From NCBI GenBank assembly GCA_009667805.1, contig CM019069.1:51449422-51513421 (forward strand): a stretch of 64,000 bases of DNA. Reading direction: 5' to 3'. This DNA comes from Leptobrachium leishanense. Taxonomy: Eukaryota > Chordata > Amphibia > Anura > Megophryidae. The notes under the pieces were generated by a model, which was given only the letters and a program-made list of their open reading frames with translations, did no database searches and was not told where the DNA came from. This document shows, in pieces, positions 20,999 through 31,201 of this stretch (the first letter of the stretch is position 1; every line of letters starts with the position of its first letter). Position numbers and translations under genes: made by a program.

Positions 20999-21894
20999 GG
21001 AACCACTGATCTAGGCAATATGCAATACATACACATATTCTCGATAAAAGGGCATATGTGTAAATTACATTTACCGAACCCGGCACAACCTAACCAGATG
21101 GAACTGGATTGAATGCCTTCATTTTACTAGAGTGATTACCTAAAGTGCATTTTCATCTCACAAAGTGGTATTTGTGGAGAATGCACTGGGGATTTGCAGC
21201 TTTTAGGCCATAATGTGTGGAGCAAGAACATTTTTAACCTTACTGTAGGTGTTATGCAAAGACCACTGAAATTTTGGTGCTCTTTCGTTTGGCGCACTTC
21301 AGTGTGATTCGGCAATTCAAGTTCGCCGACCCTGCCGTGAATTCGGCATTCACTGTGGGGTCCCTGAAGTGCACCGTATGGATCCGCCGAATGCCACCGA
21401 TGGGCCGCCAAACGCCTCCGATCAGCCTTTGGAGAAAGCTGACACGCCGCTGAAAAAAGCCGACTAGCAGGTAAAAAAAAAAACATGCAATTTTTAAAAG
21501 GCGTTTTAAATGAAAATAATGCATGGAAATAAAATACAGTCCGGTCCAGAAATATTGGGACATCGACACAATTCTAACATCTTTGGCTCTATACACCACC
21601 ACAATGGAGTTGCAATGAAACAAACACAATGCGCTTTAACTGCAAACTGTCAGCTTTAATTTGAGGGTATGTACATCCAACTCAGGTGAACGGTGTAGGA
21701 TTTACAGCAGTTTGCAGATGTGCCTCCCACTTGTTAAGGGACCAATGGTAATGGGACAATTGGCTTCTCAGCTGTTCCATGGCCAGGTGTGTGATATTCC
21801 CTCATTACCCCAATTACAATGTGCAGATAAAAGGCCCAGAGTTCATTTCAAGTGTGCTATTTGCATTTGGAATCTGTTGCTGTCAACTCTCAAG

Positions 21895-22929
21895 ATGAGA
21901 TCCAAAGAGCTTTCACGATCAGTGAAGCAAGCCATCATTAGGCTGAAGAAACAAAACAAACCCATCAGAGAGATAGCAAGAACATTAGGCGTGGCCAAAA
22001 CTGTTTGGAACATTCTCAAAAAGAAAGAATGCACCGGTGAGCTCACCAACACTAAAATACCCGGGAGACCACGGAAAACAACTGTGGTGGATGACCGAAG
22101 AATTCTTTCCCTGGTGAAGAAAACACCCTTCACAATAGTTGGCCAGATCAAGAACACTCTCCAGGAGGTAGGTGTATGTGTGTCAAAGTAAACAATCAAG
22201 AGAAGACTTCACCAGAGTGAATACAAAGAGTTCACCACAAGATGTAAACCATTGGTGAGCCTCAAAAACAGGAAGGCCAGATTAGAGTTTGCCAAACAAC
22301 ACCTAACAAAGCCTTCACAGTTCTGGAACAAGATCATATGGACAGATGAGACCAAGATCAACTTGTACCAGAGTGATGGGAAGAGAAGAGTATGGAGAAG
22401 GAAAGGAACTGCTCATGATCCTAAGCATACCACCTCATCAGTGAAGCATGGTGGTGGTAGTGTCATGGCTTGGGCATGTATGGCTGCCAATGGAACTGGT
22501 TCTCTTGTATTTATTGATGATGTGACTGCTGACAAAAGCGGCAGGATGAATTCTGAAGTGTTTCGGGCAATATTATCTGCTCACATTCAGCCACATGCTG
22601 CAGAACTCATTGGACGGCTCTTCACAGTGCAGATGGACAATGACCCAAAGCATATTGCAAAAGTAACAAGAGTTTTTGAAGGGACAGAAGTGGAATGTTA
22701 TGCAATGGCCAAGTCAATCACCTGACCTGAATCCCATTGAGCATGCATTTCACTTGCTGAAGACAAAACTGAAAGGAAAATACCCCAAGAACAAGCAGGA
22801 ACTGAAGACAGTTGCAGTAGAGGCCTGGCAGAACATCACCAGGGATGAAACCCAGCGGCTGGTGATGTCTATGCATTCCAGACTTCAGGCTGTGATTGAC
22901 TGCAAAGGATTTGCAACCAAGTATTGCAA
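21895..22929 (+). pseudogene. Tc1-like DD34E transposase, broken
   Basis: It would cut and paste the element at TA sites. The start ATG at 21895 gives MRSKELSRSVKQAIIRLKK, the first helix-turn-helix of the paired-type DNA-binding region. GRPRKTTVV follows, then the catalytic core: first Asp in WTDETK (about 22340), second in MDNDPKH (about 22635), Glu in NPIEHAF (about 22740). Lesions seen: a TAA at 22189-22191 where the sister copy indicates CAA; a 1-nt loss near 22670 that shifts the frame; and the insert at 22925, which falls in the last codons (ATKY-stop) and removes the natural stop. Full length would be about 345 residues. Confidence 0.9.
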
Positions 22930-23498
22930 TGGACAATGGAGTACGTCCTCGGATGCCAGTTTCTGTTCTAATTCGGTGGAGAAATCAGATAGCTGTGCGC
23001 ATAAAGAAATCACACAGACAACGAATACGTCTATGTGGCTTCCAAGCCAATGACTTCTCTGTCTTTATTCGACAATTTACAAGGCTTTTTATGCTACTTC
23101 GCATGTAACGATAACAGGCTGTTGCCCAAAATTCTATTCGTCATTAATATTGTGAAATTATAGACCTTGTTTAATAACAGTTAAAGAAAATAAACCACAG
23201 TGTCTCCGGATGTCCCTTTAGCCGTCAAGGACGTTGGTTACAGGACGTTCTGAGATGTTCCAAAACATTCTCCAAGATGATCTCCAAGATGTTCCAAAAC
23301 ATTCTCTTCTTGATACTTGGAAAAGAAACTACATGTGCGTACAAAAACAATCAGCTAAGATAGCGTTTAAAGAATAATATGCATTAGATTCATAAATCTT
23401 GATTAACCATTTAAACTACTCAAATGAGCATTTTTCTAGGCCTCCTTCTAAGCCTTTGAATATTATAAAAGAGAATATATACATTTCTGTCCACAACA
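22925..23498. mobile_element. Solo-LTR-like insert in the Tc1 transposase
   Basis: Comparison with 59549-61133 defines the insert exactly: the sister reads CAAGTATTAAGAAGG without interruption. The insert begins TGCAATGGACA and ends TGTCCACAACA, so the tips are inverted (TGNNNTGGACA). Flanks GTAT and ATAT may be a 4-bp TSD. It contains AATAAA (about 23188) and no coding frame. A solo LTR fits best. Reading the duplication as TATT would instead give a small DNA element. Confidence 0.45.
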
Positions 23499-24205
23499 AT
23501 ATTAAGAAGGGAAAGTTTGATTTATGATTATTATTCTGTCCCATTACTTTTGGTCCCTTAACAAGTGGGAGGCACATCTGCAAACTGCTGTAAGTCCTAC
23601 ACCGTGCACCTGAGTTGGATGTACATACCCTCAAATTAAAGCTGACAGTCTGCAGTTAAAGCACATTGTGTTTGTTTCATTCCAACTCCATTGTGGTGGT
23701 GTATAGAGCCAAAGATGTTAGAATTGTGTCGATGTCCCAATATTTCTGGACCTGACTGTATAAGGTCCTATGAATAACAGTAAATAGGTCTGTTACAGAA
23801 TAAAAAAAAACTGCCATTTAAAAAGAGAAAAAAATCGGAATCAAACATTTTGCTGAAAAATGCCTAAAAATTCTAAAAAATAAATGAATAAAAAGACTTT
23901 GCTGCAAATGAAAAGAATAAGCGGTTGAATAAAAAATTAATAAAAGCAGGGATTTCTTTTTCATTGCAACAGGATCCGTCTGTTTAAACCTGTCGAACGA
24001 AAGCACTGAAAATCAGGACATTTTGCCAACTTTTCGGTGCTGTTTGGCGGTCCCTAAATAAATGAACCATTACTTCTCTATGGGGAATTTCACTGTCGCC
24101 GAATTGCACCATATTTTGCTGGCAAATCGGCAAATATTGGCGAATTGCCACGAAATTGCACCGTACAGTGAAATAACCCCTTATGTCTCAAGATCAGTCG
24201 TCTTA

Positions 24206-25103
24206 CAGGGTAATTCAAACAGATCCGAATGGCTGGAGAAAGGTAGCCGAATGCTGAAAATCAGCATTTGGTTACCTTTCTTGGCCATTCGGCTATCCAG
24301 AGAGCAGGCAATTCGCCAAATCTTGGCGAATTGCCTGCACATACGGTGCCTGTTCGAGGGCAGTGAATCCCCCATAAAAAAGCAATGCTTCGGCTATTCA
24401 GAGAACACAAACCAGCAGTGAAAGGTTCCCGGAATGCCCTGCCATTCGGTGGTTTCAAGCGGCAGATTTATTCAGGCGAATCCCATAGGCTTCAATGTTA
24501 AAAATATTCCCGTTTTAATTCAATATGTAATAAACCATTCATTCTAAAATTCTGCAGTAAAGAGTCTCTTTATTTATAGAATTTTTTTAGGATATTTTAA
24601 GCATTTTTCTGGATTTAAATTTTTTTTAAAAACAAAATCAGATTTTTTTTTTTAAAAGTTTACTTATTTTTTCCGTAACAGCCCTTTTTATTATCATTCC
24701 CTGGACCTCATATGTAAATTTCAGACATTTTCGCTGAGTAGTTTCTTTGCAAACAGCGTTTCACTTATCAAACATTCAAGCCAACGGTTTTGCTAATTTA
24801 TTCACTTCACTCGTCTGCGGTCTCGGCTTTCTCCGGAGTCTTCGCTGTGTGTGATCGGCTCCTGCTCGGGTATTTCCGGAGTTTTCGGTCGGTTAATCCA
24901 GATGTTTTTGTGGGTTTTCGGCGTGCATTCGCTGGGTTTTGCGGTTAGTTTGCGGCGGCCTTTCCCTGCAATTCGGGGACCCTGTGGTGTTTGCTGAATA
25001 CACCGCAGGGTCACCGAAATGAGATCGGCAACACGAACCGAATTGAAGAGAATGAAAAGTCACTGAACATGCTGTGACTTTCGATTCTCTTTGAATTACC
25101 CTG
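24206..25103. mobile_element. MITE of the CAGGGTTATTCAAAGAGATCCGAAT family (copy 2)
   Basis: Left end CAGGGTAATTCAAACAGATCCG; right end TCGATTCTCTTTGAATTACCCTG. About 900 bp, essentially uninterrupted. It provides the empty-site reference for the L2 insertion in copy 3. The long frames near 24802-25144 on the minus strand are not protein genes. It starts only 23 bp after the end of the nested MITE to its left. Confidence 0.8.
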
Positions 25104-26519
25104 CTAGTCTTTGAAGAAAATCTTAATTTCATTGCACTGTCCACAATTCATGGTTTAGTAAATAACTCCCATTTACTCTTGCTCTCTCCGCCTATTCCAA
25201 ACCAACGTCGGGGGTGATCTGCCTTTTATAAGCACTGTGGAGATGCCTTGTGGAAAGTGCTTGGCTTTTTTTTCCCCCTGTAGAAAACATGGTCCAGATT
25301 CAGACTTTTATAAATGTATTCACTTCTCAATGGAAAATGAAATGATATTCAGAGCTCCTCTGAGAAGCCTTTGTCATGGAAGAGTTACAGTATCTGCTCA
25401 TAAATCGCGAGATGTTTCACCGTAATGTGTTCGGAATCAGCTGGACGTAAGATGTATCCTTGGGATGAATGGCCAGCGATGCCTGGATTTGTTACAATGT
25501 TATGGAACCATTATTAGTCTGAAAATGACTTTAAGGAGACGGAAGATTCAGTAAAACACAAACACTACATTCTATATCTCTGTGTGTCTGTCTGTGTTAA
25601 TGCAACGATCATTTGTATATACTGTATATGTGTATTTGTACGGGTTTTACAGCAATCTTACAAAGAACAGGTGATTTATTGTTCTTCAGTCAAAAAGCAG
25701 CCTTATCTTTCTCATTTGAAAGGACCACATTGTGGGTGAAAAAATGACCTACACAAGATCTCTCAATCTACTGCCTTGAGTGAATGGAAATTCAGATGTT
25801 GTAAGGACACTTTAAACTGAGTTGTGAATTGCAAAACATTGCTTTATATAGGTGAAAGTCTCCAGGCTGTAAATAAAGTATCAAAACTGGAGAATCTCCC
25901 CTCTCCAACTCTGTCACCAAAATTCCCTAATTATATTGATTTCTCATACCCACTGTGCTGCTCAGGACATCCAGCCATGGGCAGTTTGGGGAGATCAAGC
26001 AGGCATTATGGCTACATGGGCCTCTAGAGATATCAAAATATTCCCCAGACTGGCCCTTTGGCCACCTTCTGTCTTGGTTGGCGGAACTGAGGTAGGACCT
26101 ACTAGTCACACCCCACCTGTCCACACGGATAAGAACCTAGTCTGCCATTGGTGTAATGTGGTCACTATGGAAGATGCCCCATGTATGTTTATGTCTCAGA
26201 TGGTTATAGACTTACGTGTTATTAATTATTTCTCTATAAAGGTTCCACATTTCTGGACAATTGGGGGCAGGGCCATATTGAAGAGGAGCGAGTGGACATG
26301 TTATAGTAACTATAGTATTTCTTTTTCTAAAGCTCAACAGTTATCTGGAACAGCTGTCATGATATGTGTACAATGCTTTATGAACGTTCGTTTCATTATT
26401 ATTGCATATTTGACAGTTATTGCCTTGTCTAGGTTTTGCCTGATCTCTTTATCCAGTCCATCTTCCTTCCAAGGTAGAAAGGACCATCTGACTGTGACCA
26501 TGAGATCCTGAGAACCATA
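25104..26519. other. About 1.4 kb without assignable features
   Basis: No transposon ends and no convincing exon. The longest frame, 25936-26511 on the plus strand (191 codons), has no domain I recognise and no conserved composition. I treat it as chance. Confidence 0.45.
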
Positions 26520-26527
26520 GTCTACAG

Positions 26528-26712
26528 CAGTGGTTCTCAACCCTGTCCTCAAGTACCCCTCAGAGGCCAGATTTTAAGGATCACCTTGGGGAAATGCAGA
26601 CTGAATCCTGCAATCACTGAGCAGCAAATCATATCACCTGTGCTGTACTTCAGAAACCTGGCAAACCTGGCCTGTTGTGGGTACAAGAGAGGACCTGGGT
26701 TGAGAACCACTG
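26528..26712. mobile_element. hAT MITE, 185 bp, perfect 8-bp TSD
   Basis: Ends CAGTGGTTCTCAACCCTG and mirrored GGGTTGAGAACCACTG. TSD GTCTACAG is exact at 26520-26527 and 26713-26720. CAGNGGTTCTCAACC ends are typical of several vertebrate hAT families. Confidence 0.92.
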
Positions 26713-26762
26713 GTCTACAGCACTTGGAAGGCCAAAGGTTAACTATCAGCGGGACCCGCTGA

Positions 26763-26903
26763 CACGCCAGGTTTGCCAGATATCTGAAGCACAGCACAGC
26801 ACAGGTGATATGATTTGCTGCTCAGTGATTGCATTTCCCCAAGGTGATCTGCAAAATTTGGCCTGGTTGAGGGTCCTGAGGACAGGTTTGTGAAACACTG
26901 CTT
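26763..26903. mobile_element. hAT MITE remnant, second copy
   Basis: Repeats the right two-thirds of 26528-26712 (GCCAGGTTTGCCAGATATCTG, TTTGCTGCTCAGTGATTG, CCTGAGGACAGGTTTGTGAAACACTG). The left end is missing. It lies about 50 bp from the intact copy. Confidence 0.65.
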
Positions 26904-27008
26904 TAGGATGAGAAGCTGAAAGTAAGTAGGATCAGAGGTCACACACAGACACATATACCAGTGCGGAAAGCAGCGGAGGCCAGAAAGCACCCTAATACTT
27001 CACCCTAA

Positions 27009-27449
27009 GGCTCGTGTCAGACGATCGCAGTGTTCACGTCCGTGTTACGTCACATAAGTACGTTCGTGGTAGCATATAATTGTGTTAAATAGAGCCCCAC
27101 ACACGAAGTACGGACGCACAGAAGTGCGGAGGCATGACAGACGCGGCAAACAGACGAAGGTTAGGCAAGAACGTAATACTGCACAAACAGACGTGCGGAG
27201 TGCGCCACGTCCGCATAGCTTTGTGTGTGAGTGATGGAACCTGGTCAGACGGACTGCATTTATACGTCCATCATTTTTGACGGATAAAATGTTTTTTTCA
27301 TTTTAATTTATTTTCTCTCTTACATCCGTCAAAAATAACGTCAGTCACAAAAACGGACTGTGTGGCCACTACTGCATCTTCCGTCAAAAAGTGCGTCCAT
27401 ACTGCATGGGTGCACAGTCTGTAGAAAACGCGCTCGTCTGACCCTAGCC
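27009..27449. mobile_element. TTAA-type MITE, subfamily A (copy 4)
   Basis: Left GGCTCGTGTCAGACGATCGC, right TCGTCTGACCCTAGCC. Flanks CTAA and TGAC are decayed from TTAA. Interior as in copies 1-3. Confidence 0.8.
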
Positions 27450-27495
27450 TGACTGAATGCACTGGGGTCCACAGGCAGCCAGCCAACTGGATCCA

Positions 27496-27712
27496 CCTAT
27501 AGAAAAGAATAATCTGGTCACCTCAGGCAGGATATGAAGTAAACAGGAGCAGGATTTCTTGCAAAAAGCACAAAGTTTTGGTCCTCTCCAAGGACCTTTT
27601 TCAAGTTTACTGTATAAAGGCCCTTGAACTGAAACATTGCGCTTTTCCCTATAGTCTCTGTTCCTGTTTACTGCATACCCTGGCTGAAGTGACCATTTCC
27701 TTCTTTTCTATA
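27496..27712. mobile_element. Small palindromic element with GAAAC-type motifs
   Basis: The arms mirror each other: GGTCACCTCAGGCAGG...GTAAACAGGAGCAG on the left, CTGTTCCTGTTTAC...GGCTGAAGTGACC on the right. Near the centre, the minus strand reads CTTGAAAAAGG-TCC...GGACC-AAAAC and the plus strand CCTTGAACTGAAACATTGCG. These look like decayed versions of the stem plus GAAA motif in the P1 and P2 palindromic elements. Confidence 0.6.
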
Positions 27713-28549
27713 TATACATACACCAGTGATGTCTGATCATTGAATCCTGTGACTGTGAAGGTCATGGCCATAGCCTGGCAGTCGTCCCTTTCTTGATGAG
27801 GCAATAGGCAGCTGAATGGGAAATCCATCCCTGCTTCTTCTGTTTCTCAACTTGGGATGAGCCGAACACCCGAGTTTGGTTCGCATTCGAACTCGAACTT
27901 TTCAAACACAAACTCAATACAAGTCAATGGGACTCAAAGTTCGATTTTTAGAGTGCCCTCCAAGAGCTAGATATTTGCCATAAAAGGTGTATGGGGGTCC
28001 GGGTAGTGCCCTGGGGGACAGGAAACCAGGACAAAAAGTAAAAAAAAAAAGTTTTTAAAGGGACAGGGAGTTTTCCATGAAATAAGGGTTAAAAATAAAA
28101 ACCAAAAATTCCTTCAAATATCGTGCCTAGGAGGTCCCCATAACCTGCCCGTGAAGTGGCGGATTTCTAGGATGTATAGAAACATTTAAAAACAATGTCC
28201 GGGTCCGGGTAGTGCCCTGGGAGACAGGAAACAAGGACAAAAAGTTTTTTAAAACATACATTTTTAACCCCTTCACTGCTGATGACGTGTGGCACACGTC
28301 CTCAGTTACTCCCGCTATATGCTGAGGAGGACATGTCCCACACGTCATCAGCTTTGCGGGACCACCGGCGGAGATACTCCCCTCTCTATCCGGGGTCCCG
28401 CGGCGTTCTGACTTCAGCGTCCTCAGACGCTGAAGTCAAGCTCCTCCCGACGTAAATGACATCATCACGCCATGCCGGGAGATCGCCTGGAAGGGAGGGG
28501 GGGATCCGTTCGGATCTCTTTCCCTCCCGATCGGGAGGTCCCACAAAAA

Positions 28550-28603
28550 AAGCCAGGCACCGCTTAAAAGGGGAGAGTCTCCCCTTTTAAGCGGTGCCTG
28601 GCT
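28550..28603. repeat. Perfect hairpin
   Basis: AAGCCAGGCACCGCTTAAAA and its exact mirror flank GGGGAGAGTCTCCCC, giving about 25 bp per arm. It sits immediately left of the MITE insertion at 28604. Confidence 0.85.
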
Positions 28604-29016
28604 TTAAGGCTAAGGTCAGACTAACGCAGTATTAACGTGCGTTTAGCCGCACTAAATCACGGCCGTGCTAGCAGCAAATTATGTCCAATGCCGGGCAGCA
28701 TACGAAGAACGGCCGCACAAAAGTGCAGCCGCACAACGCAATGGCAAACTAACGCATTTTTTCGAGAACGTCAAACCGCTAGTACTGACGTACAGAGTGC
28801 GCTGCGTCCGCTAGCTGCATGTGTGCGTGATTAGGAGACGTTAGACGCTGCTAATGTCCGGCCAACATCACGTCCAGACGCAAAAAGTGTTTTATTGATA
28901 ACCGTACAAAATCACGGCCGAAAATGCGCATTGTATGACCGCTATCGCGTATTCCGTGAAAAAATGCATCCATTCGTTCGAATGCACTTTTTCACGGACA
29001 GCGCGAAAATTGCGTT
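28604..29016. mobile_element. TTAA-target MITE, subfamily B (copy 2), right end lost
   Basis: TTAA 28604-28607, then GGCTAAGGTCAGACTAACGC. The interior is the reverse complement of the copy at 3330-3761. Sequence stops matching at about GTTAGGC (29014-29020), before the right TIR. Confidence 0.75.
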
Positions 29017-29427
29017 AGGCATCGGGTCGCACTTCGGCACCTTGTGGCGCCGAAGTGCGGTCTAACTCCGGTGGGGGCCGCCATCTTGGATGGCGGCTCC
29101 ACCCCCGGGTCCCCCCTCACTGCCTGACGTCCTCACGCTTAGTGTGATGACGTCAGATAGCCGGGGAACCCCTAGCTGCCCGGAATCCCCTGGTGGAGAT
29201 ATCGGAGTTCAAATGAACCCCCTATCTCCAGAACCGTGGCAGCTAGGGGGTCATGGAGGGTGTCAATCGAAAGGCCCGAGCACGGCCTTTCGAATGATAC
29301 CCAACATGACCAGGTATAAAGTAAAAAAATAAAAATAAAAAAACATGTATTTTTTTTGTGTGTTATTTTTATTAATGCAGCAATATTGTTCACATTTCAA
29401 TTATAATGTGAACAATGATGCTGCACT

Positions 29428-30143
29428 ATAACGAAATCAATAACCTGGATCGGCGCAAATACTGCTCTCTGGGGTCCTGGAGTCTCGTATATATATATAA
29501 TAAAGAGAGAGACAATAATAGTGCAACACTGTTATATACAATGTACTATGAATATATGTGGTGTAGACCCCACTTACAAGTGTAGAGCCGTACACTGGCT
29601 CTAAGTGGGTCCAGGCATGCGGGTAATTATCTTCAATTTCTTAGGTGACCCCACCTTGCAGCAAAGTTTTTCCTTTTTCTTTATCCGAAGTTTAAATGGT
29701 AGAAAGGAAAACAGGAAGAGAAATCCTTGTGTAGATCCACAAATTAAGGTCACAATATTATGTACAGTTGGAGTTGTACTCACATTCTGAGTACAACTCC
29801 AACTGTACATAATATTGTGACCTTAATTTGTGGATCTACACAAGGATTTCTCTTCCTGTTTTCCTTTCTACCGTTTAAACTTCGGATAAAGAAAAAGGAA
29901 AAACTTTGCTGCAAGGTGGGGGTCACCTAAGAAATTGAAGATAATTACCCGCATGCCTGGACCCACTTAGAGCCAGTGTACGGCTCTACACTTGTAAGTG
30001 GGGTCTACACCACATATATTCATAGTACATTGTATATAACAGTGTTGCACTATTATTGTCTCTCTCTTTATTATATATATATACGAGACTCCAGGACCCC
30101 AGAGAGCAGTATTTGCGCCGATCCAGGTTATTGATTTCGTTAT
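29428..30143. repeat. Near-perfect 716-bp palindrome
   Basis: Arms 29428-29782 and 29788-30143 (355 and 356 nt) with a 5-nt loop, CATTC. I see only about two differences between the arms (one G/C-run length difference near 29650 and 29920, one substitution near 29699). Confidence 0.9.
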
Positions 30144-30246
30144 TGTGTGCAATGGTATAGGGGAAACCACTATATCCTGAGATTGGCTATCTGGGCACCC
30201 CGGTGGTGGATGCATGTTGTGTGGCGCTGCACCATTCGTTGTTTAT
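29429..30246. mobile_element. Palindromic retroelement, family P1 (copy 2), 15-bp TSD
   Basis: Exact 15-bp duplication AATGATGCTGCACTA at 29414-29428 and 30247-30261. The related TTAA element near 56834 shows the uninterrupted target. Most of the insert is a near-perfect palindrome (29428-30143). It is followed by an asymmetric tail of about 100 bp (GGTATAGGGGAAACCAC..., ending GTTGTTTAT) that matches, inverted, the tail of copy 1. Motifs shared with copy 1 include AGAGCCGTACACTGGCTC. No protein frame. The loop of copy 1 with its hammerhead-like motif is absent here. Confidence 0.8.
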
Positions 30247-31201
30247 AATGATGCTGCACTAATGATTTTTTTCTATGGTGTGCGTTTGCTAAAAATCTCA
30301 TAATTCCCCCCCAAAAAATTTAATAAGTCCCCATTTTTAATTTTTTTACAAGCGCACCCATAGAAAATATAACCGCAAATGTTCATGTGATAAAAGGTGA
30401 AAAAAACACTTTACACGCTGCAGATGATTAAAAATTCAAGTTTTATTGCATTTTTTGTTATAATATACAGGCAGAACATGACGTATACATATAAAAATGA
30501 TATATTATGAATCTGCCGAAAAAGAACGATATATAATATGTCTGGGTCGTATAATAAAATGTGGCTTCAAATCGCGTTTAAACATGATGAGCGAAAGCGG
30601 TAAAAATTAGCTCAGCACACAGCGGTGAAATGCCTCAGCAGTGAAAGGGTTAAAGAAACAGTGAGTTTTCCATAAAATAAGGGTTAAAAATAAAAACGAA
30701 AAATGCCTTCAAATATCGTGCCTAGGAGGTCCCCATAACCTGCCTGTGAAGTGGCGGATTTGTAGGATGTATGGAAACATCGCCATCACAGACCCACACA
30801 CGACACCTGGCACTCCCAGTCTGCATACAATGTATCAAATTCATGAGATCTGACTAATTAGAAGCACATGTTATTTCCAAACACTAATTAAACACCTGTT
30901 TACGCCGTTTGAGAGCACAGGTCATTTAGAGGTGAGAATCTTTGCACCTAGGCATTTAGACATTAGTTTTTAATTCAATATCTAATAAACCGTTGCTTAT
31001 AATATTCTGCAGTAAAGATCCTCTTTATTTCTAGATTTTTTAGTATTTTTTAATCATTTTTTATACTTTTTTTAAAAAAAAATAATTTCCGAACTCGAAC
31101 CGAACACGCCAAAAAGTTCGAAGTTCGCGAACTTGCGAACGGCCAAAGTTCGAATCGAACTCCAAACTGATCGAACTGAACAGCTCATCCCTATTCTCAA
31201 C

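Larger units (their letters stand above)
21537..23758 (+). mobile_element. Tc1-like transposon, family T1 (copy 1), with internal insertion
   Basis: Flanked by TA (21535-21536, 23759-23760) with inverted ends CAGTCCGGTCCAGAAATATT and mirrored AATATTTCTGGACCTGACTG. The subterminal inverted repeats are more than 150 bp long. It carries a broken transposase gene and a 574-bp foreign insert at 22925-23498. The closest relative is the copy at 59549-61133. Confidence 0.92.
21246..24182. mobile_element. MITE (TAGGGGTTATTCAAAG family) split by a Tc1 transposon
   Basis: Left end TAGGTGTTATGCAAAG at 21246; right end GTGAAATAACCCCTTA near 24182. The halves 21246-21536 and 23759-24182 align, inverted, with the more continuous copy at 49045-49800: AGCACCAAAATTTC, AATCCACCGCAGGGTC, TGCTGCAAATGAAAAGAATA and AATATTGGCGAATTGCC. 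Net length without the Tc1 is about 715 bp. Non-coding. Confidence 0.7.
28264..30653. mobile_element. TTAA-target element (TTAACCCCTTCACTGCTGA), nested in the hAT
   Basis: TTAA at 28264-28267 and 30650-30653. Inverted ends CCCCTTCACTGCTGA and TCAGCAGTGAAAGGG. The interior matches parts of 12745-13620 and about 56430-57288, for example the CGAAAGGCCCGAGCACGGCC hairpin and CAATATTGTTCACATTTCAA. It contains two later insertions, at 28604 and 29429. No coding capacity. Confidence 0.85.
27852..31193. mobile_element. hAT-type element with perfect 8-bp TSD, heavily nested
   Basis: Ends TTGGGATGAGCCGAAC and mirrored CAGCTCATCCCTA. TSD TTCTCAAC is exact at 27844-27851 and 31194-31201. Subterminal regions are full of TTCGAACTCGAAC words. 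The unit GTCCGGGTAGTGCCCTGGG...GGATGTATRGAAAC of about 200 bp occurs twice in tandem (from about 27995 and from about 28196). The second unit is cut by the TTAA element at 28264-30653 and resumes at 30661. No transposase. Confidence 0.88.

Noticed and set aside
25936..26511. 191-codon plus-strand frame
   Set aside because: No motif and no conserved composition, and nothing nearby suggests an exon.
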